From NCBI RefSeq assembly GCF_003813775.1, contig NZ_RPDH01000001.1, forward strand, positions 2,046,001 through 2,110,000: a stretch of DNA of 64,000 bases, read 5' to 3'. Position 1 is the first letter of the stretch, and each line of letters starts with the position of its first letter. Made by a program: the position numbers and the translations under genes. The stretch comes from Chitinophaga lutea (lineage in GTDB: Bacteria; Bacteroidota; Bacteroidia; Chitinophagales; Chitinophagaceae). This document shows positions 33,922 to 41,642 of the stretch, piece after piece. The notes below the pieces were generated by a model, which saw only the letters and a program-made list of their open reading frames with translations, searched no databases and was not told the DNA's origin.

Positions 33922-34950
33922 ATGGAGCAGATTGTGCAGCAAATAGAAGCATACAAACAGGAAATTGCCGCCTTCCAGCCGAAAAACGCGGAAGAGCTCG
34001 AGCAGTACCGTATCAGATTCCTGGGAACCAAAGGCCTGGTGAAATCCCTGTTCGGGGAAATGAAAAACGTGCCGAACGAGCAGAAAAAGGAGTTCGGACA
34101 GGTGCTGAACGCCTTCAAAGTATTGGCAGAAAGCCGGTATGAAGCATTTCAGCAGCTGAAAGACGAGGCTGCGGGCGCTACCGGCCAGCTGGATCTGACG
34201 CTGCCCGGCGAACCGCACCGCCTGGGCACCCGCCATCCCATCAGCCTGGTGCGTAACAAGGCCATCCGTATTTTCGAGCGCCTCGGCTTCACCATCGCCG
34301 AAGGCCCCGAAATCGAAAACGACTGGCACAACTTTACCGCGCTCAACCTGGCCGAAAACCATCCCGCCCGCGACATGCAGGATACGTTTTACGTGCATAA
34401 CAATCCCGACTGGCTGCTCCGCACCCACACCTCTTCCGTGCAGGTAAGGGCGATGGAAGAAGGCAAACTGCCCATCCGCATCATCTGCCCCGGCCGCGTG
34501 TACCGCAACGAAACGATCAGCGCCCGTGCCCACTGCTTCTTTCACCAGATCGAAGGGCTCTATATCGCTGAAAACGTATCGTTTGCAGACCTGAAACAGA
34601 CCCTGTACTACTTTGTGCAGGAGTTCTTCGGCGAAAACTTCAAAGTCCGCTTCCGTCCCTCCTTCTTCCCGTTCACCGAGCCCAGCGCCGAAATGGATAT
34701 TTCGTGCCTGATCTGCGGCGGCGAAGGCTGTAACGTGTGCAAACATACCGGCTGGGTAGAGATACTCGGCTGCGGCATGGTGCATCCGCAGGTACTGGAA
34801 AACTGCGGCATCGATTCCGGTAAATACACCGGCTTTGCTTTCGGTATGGGCATAGAAAGGCTTACCATGCTCAAGTACCAGATCAAAGACCTGCGCCTGT
34901 TCTCTGAAAACGACGCCCGCTTCCTGAAGCAGTTCCAGGGTACCGTGTAG
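33922..34950 (+). CDS. pheS: phenylalanine-tRNA ligase alpha subunit
   Basis: 342 residues. Charges tRNA-Phe as part of the (alpha-beta)2 enzyme. N-terminal coiled coil (about 1-90) that binds tRNA, then the class II catalytic core (about 110-340): motif 1 around LGTRHPISLVRNKAIRIFER, motif 2 in RIICPGRVYRNE (about 185-200) with Arg and Glu, motif 3 at GFAFGMGIERLTMLKY (about 308-323) with the ATP-binding Arg. A Cys cluster CLICGGEGCNVC (about 256-267) suggests a zinc site in the insert. pheT is not adjacent. Confidence 0.97.
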   Translation: MEQIVQQIEAYKQEIAAFQPKNAEELEQYRIRFLGTKGLVKSLFGEMKNVPNEQKKEFGQVLNAFKVLAESRYEAFQQLKDEAAGATGQLDLTLPGEPHRLGTRHPISLVRNKAIRIFERLGFTIAEGPEIENDWHNFTALNLAENHPARDMQDTFYVHNNPDWLLRTHTSSVQVRAMEEGKLPIRIICPGRVYRNETISARAHCFFHQIEGLYIAENVSFADLKQTLYYFVQEFFGENFKVRFRPSFFPFTEPSAEMDISCLICGGEGCNVCKHTGWVEILGCGMVHPQVLENCGIDSGKYTGFAFGMGIERLTMLKYQIKDLRLFSENDARFLKQFQGTV

Positions 34951-34955
34951 CACAA

Positions 34956-34963
34956 TACATTTG
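34956..34963 (+). promoter_or_regulatory. -7 promoter box before the hydroxyacyl-CoA dehydrogenase gene
   Basis: TACATTTG matches TAnnTTTG; expected start near 34968 gives a 13-base leader. It lies only 6 bases after the pheS stop, so the gene can be read independently. Confidence 0.45.
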
Positions 34964-34980
34964 CTTCCCAATCCGATTTC

Positions 34981-35826
34981 ATGGATATACAAACAATTGC
35001 TGTATGCGGAGCCGGCACCATGGGCGCCGGTATTGCACAGGTGGCCGCTTCCGCCGGGTTCCGCACGCTGTTGTTCGACGCCAGCCCCGAAGCACTTGCC
35101 AGGGGCATGGAGATGATACGCCAGAGCCTGCAACAGGCGGTGGACAAAGGGAAGAGCACGCCCGAAAAAATGGCCGCCGCACTGCAGCTCCTGCAACCGG
35201 TCAATACACCGGATGCCTGCGTGGCGGATGTGATCATCGAGGCCATCGTGGAACAGCTGCCCGCCAAAACCGCCCTTTTTACCAACCTCGCCACCTTCAA
35301 CGGTTCCCGTACGATATTCGCCACCAATACGTCGTCCCTTTCCATCGCCGCCATCGCGGCAGGCGTTCCTCACCCGGAGCGTGTGGCCGGCATGCACTTC
35401 TTCAACCCCGCCCATCTCATGCGGCTGGTGGAAGTGGTACGCGGCCCGCAAACCAGCGATGAGGCGTTTGCCGACCTGATCCATCTTACGCAGGAGATGG
35501 GCAAGCAGCCCGTGCGCGTGAAAGACGCCCCTGGTTTTATCGTGAACCGCGTGGCCCGTCACTATTACCTCGAAGCGATGCAGATCGCCGCAGAAGGAGT
35601 GGCCGACCTTGCCACTACCGACGCCCTGCTCGAAGCCGCGGGCTTCAAACTCGGCCCGTTTGCACTGATGGACCTGATCGGGAACGACATCAACTATGCC
35701 GTCACCACTTCGCTGTATGAAGCTTTTCAACACGCCCCCCGCTTCCGCCCGTCGCCCCTGCAGGCCGATAAAGTTGCCAGGGGTGAACTGGGCCGTAAAA
35801 CCGGCAAAGGTTTTTACAACTATTGA
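34981..35826 (+). CDS. 3-hydroxyacyl-CoA dehydrogenase (3-hydroxybutyryl-CoA type)
   Basis: 281 residues. Oxidises (S)-3-hydroxyacyl-CoA with NAD. Rossmann motif IAVCGAGTMGAGIAQVAA (about 6-23), catalytic His in GMHFFNPAHLMRLVEVV (about 139) with ATNTSSLSI before it, partner Glu in the same stretch, and the C-terminal domain with FIVNRVARHY and GPFALMDLIGNDINYAVT. Single-domain size fits Hbd/PaaH. Used in fatty-acid, butanoate or phenylacetate catabolism; the neighbours do not decide which. Ends with LGRKTGKGFYNY, the usual C-terminus. Confidence 0.93.
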   Translation: MDIQTIAVCGAGTMGAGIAQVAASAGFRTLLFDASPEALARGMEMIRQSLQQAVDKGKSTPEKMAAALQLLQPVNTPDACVADVIIEAIVEQLPAKTALFTNLATFNGSRTIFATNTSSLSIAAIAAGVPHPERVAGMHFFNPAHLMRLVEVVRGPQTSDEAFADLIHLTQEMGKQPVRVKDAPGFIVNRVARHYYLEAMQIAAEGVADLATTDALLEAAGFKLGPFALMDLIGNDINYAVTTSLYEAFQHAPRFRPSPLQADKVARGELGRKTGKGFYNY

Positions 35827-35828
35827 TT

Positions 35829-35836
35829 TACATTTG
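35829..35836 (+). promoter_or_regulatory. -7 promoter box for the epimerase gene
   Basis: TACATTTG matches TAnnTTTG, 3 bases after the preceding stop codon; expected start near 35841, leader about 19 bases. Confidence 0.45.
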
Positions 35837-35859
35837 CGTTCACCAACTTTCAAAACACC

Positions 35860-36849
35860 ATGATCCTTGTTACCGGTGGTACTGGTTTTTTAGGCAGCTA
35901 CTTATTGCAGGCCCTCGTGAAGGCCGGCAAGCCCGTGCGAGCCCTTTACCGCCAGCACATCCCGGAACAGCTGGATGCCGTCAAAAACAGTATCGAATGG
36001 GTGCAGGGCGATGTGCTCGACGTAGGGACGCTCGAAGATGCGATGCAGGGTGTGGAGCAGGTATATCATTGCGCGGCGGTGGTGTCTTTCCACCCCGACA
36101 GAAGGGTGCAGATGATGAAAGTGAACGTGGAAGGCACGGCCAACGTGGTGAACCTGGCGCTCGATGCCGGTGTCCGGAAACTGGTGCATGTCAGCTCCGT
36201 GGCTGCCCTCGGCCGCGCGAGAGAACAGGCCGCCATCACGGAAAAATCTCCCTGGGAAGAAAGCACCAACAACTCGTACTACGCCATCAGCAAACATCTC
36301 AGTGAAATGGAAATCTGGCGCGGCATCGCCGAAGGGCTCAATGCCGTGATCGTGAACCCTTCCATCATTCTCGGCACCGGGTTCTGGCACGACGGCTCGG
36401 GCATGCTGCTGAAAAACGCCTGGAAAGAATTCCCTTATTATACCGAAGGCATCAACGGGTTTGTGGATGTAAAGGATGTGGTGCAGGTGATGACGCGGCT
36501 GATGGACAGCCACATCGCTGCGGAACGTTTTGTGCTGAATGCCGACAACTGGCCTTACCGCCGGCTGTTCGCCGTAATGGCCGAAGCGATGGGGAAAAAG
36601 CCCCCGCACATCGCCGCCAAACCCTGGATGGCGGAACTGGTATGGCGCGCGGCTAAAATCAAAAGCTGGTTCACCGGCAAACGTCCCCTTATTACAAAAG
36701 AAACAGCCCGCACCGCACAACTCAAGGTGTACTACGATGCGGGCCGCATACAGGAAGCGCTGCCCGGTTTCCGCTTCCGCCCGCTGGAAGATACCGTGCG
36801 GGAAATCTCCGCGGCCTTCCTCGCCGACAAACAACGGCAGGCGAACTAA
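35860..36849 (+). CDS. NAD-dependent epimerase/dehydratase family protein (extended SDR)
   Basis: 329 residues. Extended SDR fold: NAD-binding MILVTGGTGFLGSYLLQAL (GxxGFLG), CAAVVSFHPD, and active-site Tyr-Lys in NSYYAISKHLSEMEI (about 140-150). NPSIILGTGFW and a C-terminal substrate domain follow. This sequence type (dihydroflavonol-4-reductase-like) acts on a nucleotide sugar or a hydroxy-carbonyl lipid; the substrate is unknown. Its end overlaps the convergent lipoprotein gene by 4 bases. Confidence 0.85.
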   Translation: MILVTGGTGFLGSYLLQALVKAGKPVRALYRQHIPEQLDAVKNSIEWVQGDVLDVGTLEDAMQGVEQVYHCAAVVSFHPDRRVQMMKVNVEGTANVVNLALDAGVRKLVHVSSVAALGRAREQAAITEKSPWEESTNNSYYAISKHLSEMEIWRGIAEGLNAVIVNPSIILGTGFWHDGSGMLLKNAWKEFPYYTEGINGFVDVKDVVQVMTRLMDSHIAAERFVLNADNWPYRRLFAVMAEAMGKKPPHIAAKPWMAELVWRAAKIKSWFTGKRPLITKETARTAQLKVYYDAGRIQEALPGFRFRPLEDTVREISAAFLADKQRQAN

Positions 36850-37568
36850 CGCCTTTCTCCCAGTTTATCATTAAATATCAAAGCCAGCATGGCGCCGGCC
36901 AGTGTTTGCCGCATGGCGGCATCGGCTTTTTCATGTATCCACACCTGCGGCGTTTCTCCGGGTATCACGGCCGCCACGGGGATGCCCTTCAGCTGGAACT
37001 CGTAACATACCTTCTCGTAGCTGTTGCGGGTGCCGTACCGGTTATGCGCCGATACCCGCACTTCGTCGGTGGCGGAGCGTAAAACGCCCACAGGTTTATT
37101 GTCGTTCAGCTCAAGAAAAGAAAGGTTGCGTTTCAGGATGAATTCCCAGCTTTTTAAAGGCGCGGAACTGACGGCGCCGAGGGTTGTGTACCAAAGCGGC
37201 GCATCGCCCGTTAAACTGTTCAGATAGGCCGGTAAGGGACGGTTCGAAAACGTGATGCGGGGCGTGCTCAATACCTGCACGGGAAACTGCTCGCTGGCGG
37301 TTTTCACCGTGAAATAAAAAGCGTCAGACACGTTTCTCCATTGTTTGGGCGGTGTGTTCGCCGCCACGCCATTGGTGCGGGAACTGGTGACATAATCCCC
37401 GAGCGTGATGGTTTTGGCGGTGAGCCAGCCGTCTTTCACTTTCACCGCCACTTCGTGCGGCTGGATGTAGAGGCCGGGGTCTTTTTTCACCACTGCCGGT
37501 TTGGGTGCGGTGCAGGCGGTCAGTAACATCCCGAAGGCTACGACGCCGGTTACAATCTTTGTTGCCAT
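36846..37568 (-). CDS. predicted lipoprotein, unknown function
   Basis: 240 residues from the ATG at 37568 (an in-frame extension to 37601 overlaps lpxD). Signal and lipobox MATKIVTGVVAFGMLLTACT (Cys19). The mature part is mainly beta, with WRNVSDAFYFTVKTASEQFP, ITFSNRPLPAYLNSLTGDAP and a C-terminal helical end MRQTLAGAMLALIFNDKL. I do not recognise the family. It lies 11 bases downstream of lpxD and is probably co-transcribed, so an envelope role is likely. Confidence 0.6.
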   Translation of the reverse strand: MATKIVTGVVAFGMLLTACTAPKPAVVKKDPGLYIQPHEVAVKVKDGWLTAKTITLGDYVTSSRTNGVAANTPPKQWRNVSDAFYFTVKTASEQFPVQVLSTPRITFSNRPLPAYLNSLTGDAPLWYTTLGAVSSAPLKSWEFILKRNLSFLELNDNKPVGVLRSATDEVRVSAHNRYGTRNSYEKVCYEFQLKGIPVAAVIPGETPQVWIHEKADAAMRQTLAGAMLALIFNDKLGERR

Positions 37569-37579
37569 AGGTAATTGAT

Positions 37580-38521
37580 CTAGCTGTTCAGCCGGGTCCA
37601 CATTTCAGGAATGCGTTTTATCCAGGCCAGTTCTTTTTTCTTTTCGCGGGCTTCTTCCACGGGCGAGCCGAAATAGGTTTTGCCTCCTTCGATGGAGCTG
37701 CCCACGCCGCTCTGTCCGAGAATAACGGCGCCCTTGCCGATGGTCAGGTCTTTGTTCACGCCCACCTGTCCCCAGATGATCACGTTATCTTCCACCTTCA
37801 CCTTGCCACCGATGCCAACCTGTGCGGCGAACAGGCAGTTGCGGCCGATCACCGCGCCGTGCCCGATGTGCACCATGTTGTCGAACTTGGTGCCGCGCCC
37901 GATGATGGTGTCGCCGCTCACACCTTTGTCGATGGTGCAGCCCGCGCCTATTTCCACATCGCTTTCGATGATCACCCTGCCGCAGCTCTCCAGTTTGTCG
38001 TACATCACTTCCCGGTCAGCTCTTCTCTTGAAATAAAAGGCATCTGCCCCGAGCACCGTTCCGGCATGGATGATCACATTGTCGCCGATAACGGTATGGT
38101 CGTAGATGGTGACGTTGGGATGAATAACGCAGTTTTTCCCGATGCGGACGTGATGCCCGACGAATACCTGGGGGAACAGAACGGTGCCTTCACCTACCAC
38201 TGCCGTATCGCTGATGGGCGTAGTGGCGGGTACGAAAGGCCGGTAACGTTTCACCAGGCTGACGTAAGCGCTGAAGGGGTCGCTGATCACCAGCAGGGCT
38301 TTCCCCGCGGGCGCTTCCACCTTCTTGTTGATGATGATGATGCTGGCTGCTGAATGAAGGCTGGCGTTGTAATACTTCTCAAAATCTACAAAGGTGATGT
38401 CGCCCTGCTCTACCTTGTGTATCTCGTTGATACCGGTAGCCATGAGCGCATCATTGCCTTCCAGTTCCGCGCCGATCAGCGCCGCTATTTCTTTTACCGC
38501 AATCGGTGAATCAAACTTCAT
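37580..38521 (-). CDS. lpxD: UDP-3-O-(3-hydroxyacyl)glucosamine N-acyltransferase, LpxD type
   Basis: 313 residues. Transfers a 3-hydroxyacyl chain to UDP-acylglucosamine in lipid A synthesis. N-terminal uridine-binding domain (about 1-95, ITFVDFEKYYNASLHSAASI) and a left-handed beta-helix of hexapeptide repeats (about 97-280), with the catalytic His in DNMVHIGHGAVIGRNC (about 232-236), then a C-terminal helix (KELAWIKRIPEMW). Bacteroidota often have two LpxD-like copies, so this may be a paralogue. Promoter TAACTTTG lies 23 bases upstream. Confidence 0.9.
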   Translation of the reverse strand: MKFDSPIAVKEIAALIGAELEGNDALMATGINEIHKVEQGDITFVDFEKYYNASLHSAASIIIINKKVEAPAGKALLVISDPFSAYVSLVKRYRPFVPATTPISDTAVVGEGTVLFPQVFVGHHVRIGKNCVIHPNVTIYDHTVIGDNVIIHAGTVLGADAFYFKRRADREVMYDKLESCGRVIIESDVEIGAGCTIDKGVSGDTIIGRGTKFDNMVHIGHGAVIGRNCLFAAQVGIGGKVKVEDNVIIWGQVGVNKDLTIGKGAVILGQSGVGSSIEGGKTYFGSPVEEAREKKKELAWIKRIPEMWTRLNS

Positions 38522-38543
38522 ATGAACTTCGTTAAAGTGAGAG

Positions 38544-38551
38544 CAAAGTTA
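38544..38551 (-). promoter_or_regulatory. -7 promoter box for lpxD
   Basis: TAACTTTG on the minus strand matches TAnnTTTG. TTGTGG lies upstream in the -33 zone after an A/T run. Expected start near 38539, leader about 18 bases. Confidence 0.55.
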
Positions 38552-38641
38552 GGGGGCGTTATCCACAATTTTTTTTTGCTTGTGAATAAAATTTCTTGTA
38601 AAATTTTTCTTTTGTGATGAAATTCTTTTTAATATTGTGTA

Positions 38642-38720
38642 GGGAAATTTGTTTCCCTGTACTTACTAACCCATTCACATAACAAGAAAGTCTGATTGTT
38701 CTCACGGTCAGACTTTTTTT
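38642..38720 (+). ncRNA. candidate small RNA between lpxD and the Crp-type gene
   Basis: Two stem-loops on the plus strand: AGGGAAA (38641-38647) / TTTCCCT (38652-38658) with loop TTTG, then AAAGTCTGA (38687-38695) / TCAGACTTT (38708-38716) followed by TTTT, an intrinsic terminator. Upstream, TAATATTG (38630-38637, one mismatch to TAnnTTTG) with TTTG at 38611-38614 forms a plausible promoter. Both flanking genes are on the minus strand, so no gene explains the terminator. The exact 5' end is uncertain; the first stem needs a start at or before 38641. Confidence 0.4.
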
Positions 38721-38931
38721 ATTGCCTCTGCATCCTGCACGGGCAAAGCGTTTCAGCCGATCATGTTTTTGTGATGTTAAAAAAGCAGCGTTGCCGGATG
38801 CCTGCTCAGATGCCCTTACGCGACCCGGAACAGGGAGCCGCGGTTTTTCATTTTTCCTTCGTTTTGATGCTTCCGGGACCTTTTTGAACTTAAAAAATTT
38901 TAAAAAGGATGCTTCGGGCGGGCGGGTTATC

Positions 38932-39648
38932 CTAATCCTGCAGGTTCGCCATGTTGATGAGCTTCTGTAATTGCAGTATCCTGATCTTTTTACCGGGCAG
39001 ATCGATCACTTTTTCTTTCCTGAACTCGGAGAGCAGGCGGATGGCAGACTCCGTTGCGGTGCCTACGAGGTTGGCGATTTCTTCGCGGGAAAGGGTTACG
39101 TTGATGGTTTGCCCGTCGTCTTCCACACCGTATGTTTCCTTGAGCGTCAGGAGGGTTTCGGCGAGGCGTTCCCTTACCGGTTTCTGGGCTAGATGGGTTA
39201 TTTTCAGTTCAGCCCTTCTCAGTTCGCTGGTAAGTATCTGCATCATCTTGAGGGAAAGCGCGTTGTCTTTCTGCAGTATCTGTAAAAACACATCGCGGGG
39301 GATGAAACATACCGCACTGTCTTCCAGCACGGTGGCGGTGGCCGTATATGGTTCGTTGCTAATGAGGGCTTTATAACCGATGAGATCGCCGGGTTTGACG
39401 AGGCGGATGATCTGCTCCCTGCCTTCGTCGCCGCTGTGCGAAAGTTTTACCTTCCCCGTATTGATGCAGTAGATACCATAAGGATGCGCGCCTTCCTGGA
39501 AGATCACCTGTCCCTTTTTGTAGATCATGCATTGTTTGACGTTGGCAATTTCGGCTATGTGAGCCGGTGATGCAGCCGAAAAAACCTCTCCGGGATACTT
39601 GTTGCAAAACCGGCATTCTGTGTGATCGCTTAACATATCATGCGCCAT
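38932..39648 (-). CDS. Crp/Fnr-family transcriptional regulator
   Basis: 238 residues. Cyclic-nucleotide-binding-like beta barrel (about 30-145: YKKGQVIFQEGAHPYGIYCI, HSGDEGREQIIRLVKPGDLI) and a winged helix-turn-helix (about 160-232) with LSREEIANLVGTATESAIRL as the recognition motif. A Cys pair near the N-terminus (C12RFC15) plus further Cys at about 40, 61 and 115 may bind a metal or Fe-S centre as in FNR; this is inference. The first residues MAHDMLS offer an alternative start at Met5. A complete promoter (TTTG-N20-TAATTTTG) lies just upstream. Confidence 0.9.
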   Translation of the reverse strand: MAHDMLSDHTECRFCNKYPGEVFSAASPAHIAEIANVKQCMIYKKGQVIFQEGAHPYGIYCINTGKVKLSHSGDEGREQIIRLVKPGDLIGYKALISNEPYTATATVLEDSAVCFIPRDVFLQILQKDNALSLKMMQILTSELRRAELKITHLAQKPVRERLAETLLTLKETYGVEDDGQTINVTLSREEIANLVGTATESAIRLLSEFRKEKVIDLPGKKIRILQLQKLINMANLQD

Positions 39649-39667
39649 AAAACCTCCAAGGATGGGC

Positions 39668-39699
39668 CAAAATTACTAATTTACAGTCCCTTAACCAAA
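39668..39699 (-). promoter_or_regulatory. complete promoter of the Crp-type gene
   Basis: On the minus strand TTTG (39699-39696), 20-base spacer, TAATTTTG (39675-39668): both Bacteroidota promoter elements at normal spacing. Expected start near 39663, leader about 15 bases. The divergent pseudouridine synthase gene begins 11 bases beyond the -33 element, so the two genes share this short region. Confidence 0.7.
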
Positions 39700-39709
39700 G
39701 TAAGTAGCA

Positions 39710-40297
39710 GTGAGCCTCCACTATTTTGTTGTGTATAAGCCTTATGAGGTATTGACCCGCTTCGGGAAAGAAGGCGACAAAGCAGTTTTATCCGACTTCT
39801 TCAACGTGCCGAAAGATGTGTACCCGGTGGGGCGGCTGGACTACGACAGCGAGGGCCTGCTGATCCTCACCAACGACAAATCGCTGAACCACCGGCTGCT
39901 GAGCCCCCGGTTCGGGCATGAAAGGGAGTATTGGGTGCAGGTAGATGGCGCCGTTACCAACGAAGCCATCCGCAGGCTGCACGAGGGGGTGGAGATCAAC
40001 GTAGACGGCAAACCGTACCGTACGCGGGGTTGCGATGCGGCCATCTTCCCCGAACCGCCGTTTGTACCGGAACGGAACCCGCCCATCCGTTTCCGCAAAC
40101 ACATTCCGGCCCCCTGGCTCCGGCTGATACTGCGGGAAGGGAAAAACCGCCAGGTCCGTAAAATGACCGCCGCCGTTGGTTTCCCCACGTTGAGGCTCAT
40201 CCGTTACCGGATAGAAAAACTGGATGTGGAAGGGATGCAGCCAGGCGACCTGGTGGAGATGAAGCAGGCCGAAATCTATAAAGCCCTCTTCAAATAG
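39710..40297 (+). CDS. 23S rRNA pseudouridine synthase, RluE-like
   Basis: 195 residues with a GTG start. Isomerises uridine in 23S rRNA (RluE makes U2457 in E. coli). The catalytic Asp is in VYPVGRLDYDSEGLLILTND (Asp44, GRLDxxSEGLL motif), with YVVYKPYEVLTRF-type start (VVYKPYEVL) and the C-terminal LREGKNRQVRKMTAAVGFPT and LRLIRYRI motifs. It lacks the N-terminal S4 domain, which fits RluE rather than RluB/RsuA. Divergent from the Crp-type gene. Confidence 0.9.
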   Translation: MSLHYFVVYKPYEVLTRFGKEGDKAVLSDFFNVPKDVYPVGRLDYDSEGLLILTNDKSLNHRLLSPRFGHEREYWVQVDGAVTNEAIRRLHEGVEINVDGKPYRTRGCDAAIFPEPPFVPERNPPIRFRKHIPAPWLRLILREGKNRQVRKMTAAVGFPTLRLIRYRIEKLDVEGMQPGDLVEMKQAEIYKALFK

Positions 40298-40351
40298 CGC
40301 CCGTCCCTCCAAATTGCCTGGTTCCCAATCCGAAATATGGCTTAATTTAAT

Positions 40352-40359
40352 TAGGTTTG
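40352..40359 (+). promoter_or_regulatory. -7 promoter box for yicC
   Basis: TAGGTTTG matches TAnnTTTG; expected start near 40364, leader about 14 bases. Confidence 0.5.
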
Positions 40360-40377
40360 TCACACTAAACAGATAAT

Positions 40378-41253
40378 ATGCTCAAATCCATGACCGGCTT
40401 CGGCCGTGCGGAAGTTACCCGGGGGGAAACAACCATTCTCGCGGAAATCAAGTCGCTGAATGGGAAACAGTTTGAGGTCAACCTTAAAATGTCCCCTCTT
40501 CTGAAGCCCTATGAATTCGACATCCGGAACCTGTTGCAGCAGGAGCTGCAGCGCGGAACGCTGGATGCCACCATCAACATCAAACAAAACGGCGCAACCC
40601 GCCCCGTGGTGATCAACACGGAGCTGGCCCGGTATTATCACCAGGCTATCACGGCCATGGCCACCGACCTTTCGCTGCCGCAGGAAGATATGCTCAACGT
40701 GCTGATGAAACTGCCGGAAGTGGTAACGCCCGCCTCCGAACAAATGGAAGAGTCCGAGTGGCTGGAAGTGGAAAAGATCATCCGCGCCGCCATCGCCGAA
40801 ATGGATGCTCACCGGGTAGACGAAGGCACCATGCTGGAAAAAGACCTGCTGCTCCGCATCGACAATATCCTGCTGTATACCGAGAAGGTGAAGGAACTGG
40901 ACCCGCTGCGGAAAGACAAAGTGCGCACCCGCCTCGAAACCCTGCTGGCCGAATACGTAGGCAAAGAAAACGTGGACGGCAACCGCATGGAACAGGAACT
41001 GATCTTCTACCTGGAAAAACTCGACATTTCGGAAGAACTCATCCGCCTGCAGAACCACTGCCGGTACTTTAAAGACATCCTCGCCGAAACGGACGCCGCC
41101 AAAGGCAAGAAACTGGGCTTCGTGCTGCAGGAGATCGGCCGCGAAATCAACACCACCGGCTCCAAAGCGAACGATGCCGGCATCCAGCAATGGGTAGTGA
41201 TGATGAAAGACGAACTGGAAAAGGCGAAAGAGCAGGTGCTGAACGTACTGTAA
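40378..41253 (+). CDS. yicC: YicC-family endoribonuclease
   Basis: 291 residues. N-terminal domain (about 1-155) begins with the family signature MLKSMTGFGRAEV and EIKSLNGKQFEVNLKMSP; the C-terminal DUF1732 domain (about 205-291) has GKENVDGNRMEQELIFYLEK, DISEELIRLQNHCRYF and GKKLGFVLQEIGREINTTGS with SKANDAGIQ. Family members are RNA endonucleases involved in RNA turnover. In many bacteria gmk follows; here the next feature is the hairpin array and gldH. Confidence 0.95.
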   Translation: MLKSMTGFGRAEVTRGETTILAEIKSLNGKQFEVNLKMSPLLKPYEFDIRNLLQQELQRGTLDATINIKQNGATRPVVINTELARYYHQAITAMATDLSLPQEDMLNVLMKLPEVVTPASEQMEESEWLEVEKIIRAAIAEMDAHRVDEGTMLEKDLLLRIDNILLYTEKVKELDPLRKDKVRTRLETLLAEYVGKENVDGNRMEQELIFYLEKLDISEELIRLQNHCRYFKDILAETDAAKGKKLGFVLQEIGREINTTGSKANDAGIQQWVVMMKDELEKAKEQVLNVL

Positions 41254-41369
41254 AGAAGGATGTGCCGATAATACAGCCGGCGGCGGCAACAAAAGGACCG
41301 CTGAGGCCTTCCCGCGAAACTGCCGGTTAAGCGCGGCTGCCGGACCTCTGAAAAAGATCATAAAAACGC

Positions 41370-41615
41370 CTGATGCGATGAGCATGCCATCAGCCGCTTG
41401 AAAAGACAGGATCACTGGTGAAATATTCCGCCAGCTTCTTTATAACAGACGGATTCACTGATGAAACGCATGTTCCATCAGACCTGTACAAAACAAAGAT
41501 CACTGATGAAACGTATGTTCCATCAGACCCATACAAACAAAGATCGCTGATGCATGTATGTTTCATCGGCCTGATTAAAGACAAAAGACTACTGATGCAA
41601 TCTATATTCCATCAG
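41370..41615. repeat. array of six hairpin-forming repeats, period 43-45 bases
   Basis: Palindromic cores of 20-24 bases start at 41370, 41415, 41458, 41503, 41547 and 41592. The best unit is CTGATG-AAAC-N4-GTTC-CATCAG (units 3 and 4 differ by one base); outer arms CTGATG/CATCAG are kept in five of six, with unit 2 reading CTGGTG/CGCCAG and unit 5 ending CATCGG, both still pairing through G-T. Linkers of about 20 bases are A-rich and mostly share ACAAAAGA-like sequence. Arms co-vary, so structure rather than sequence seems conserved. Ends 27 bases before gldH; 116 bases of plain sequence (41254-41369) precede it. Confidence 0.85.
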
Positions 41616-41642
41616 CCCTTTAAAAAAGACAATAGAAACGTG

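Larger units (their letters stand above)
38522..38931. other. 410-base intergenic region
   Basis: Holds the lpxD promoter, the small-RNA candidate at 38642-38720, and a remainder (38721-38931) with no convincing open frame. At its right end AGGAT...ATCCT (38906-38933) followed by TTTTT on the minus strand may be a weak terminator of the Crp-type gene, overlapping its stop codon. Confidence 0.55.

Noticed and set aside
33889..35853. 654-codon minus-strand frame opposite pheS and the dehydrogenase gene
   Set aside because: Both genes on the plus strand have complete catalytic motifs; this frame is their mirror.
41370..41615. CRISPR array
   Set aside because: Period is 43-45, but the so-called spacers are only about 20 bases, similar to each other and A-rich, and the repeats vary; there are no cas genes.
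41418..41642. N-terminal extension of gldH through the hairpin array
   Set aside because: It would bury the lipoprotein signal; spacings of 43 and 44 show no frame constraint.
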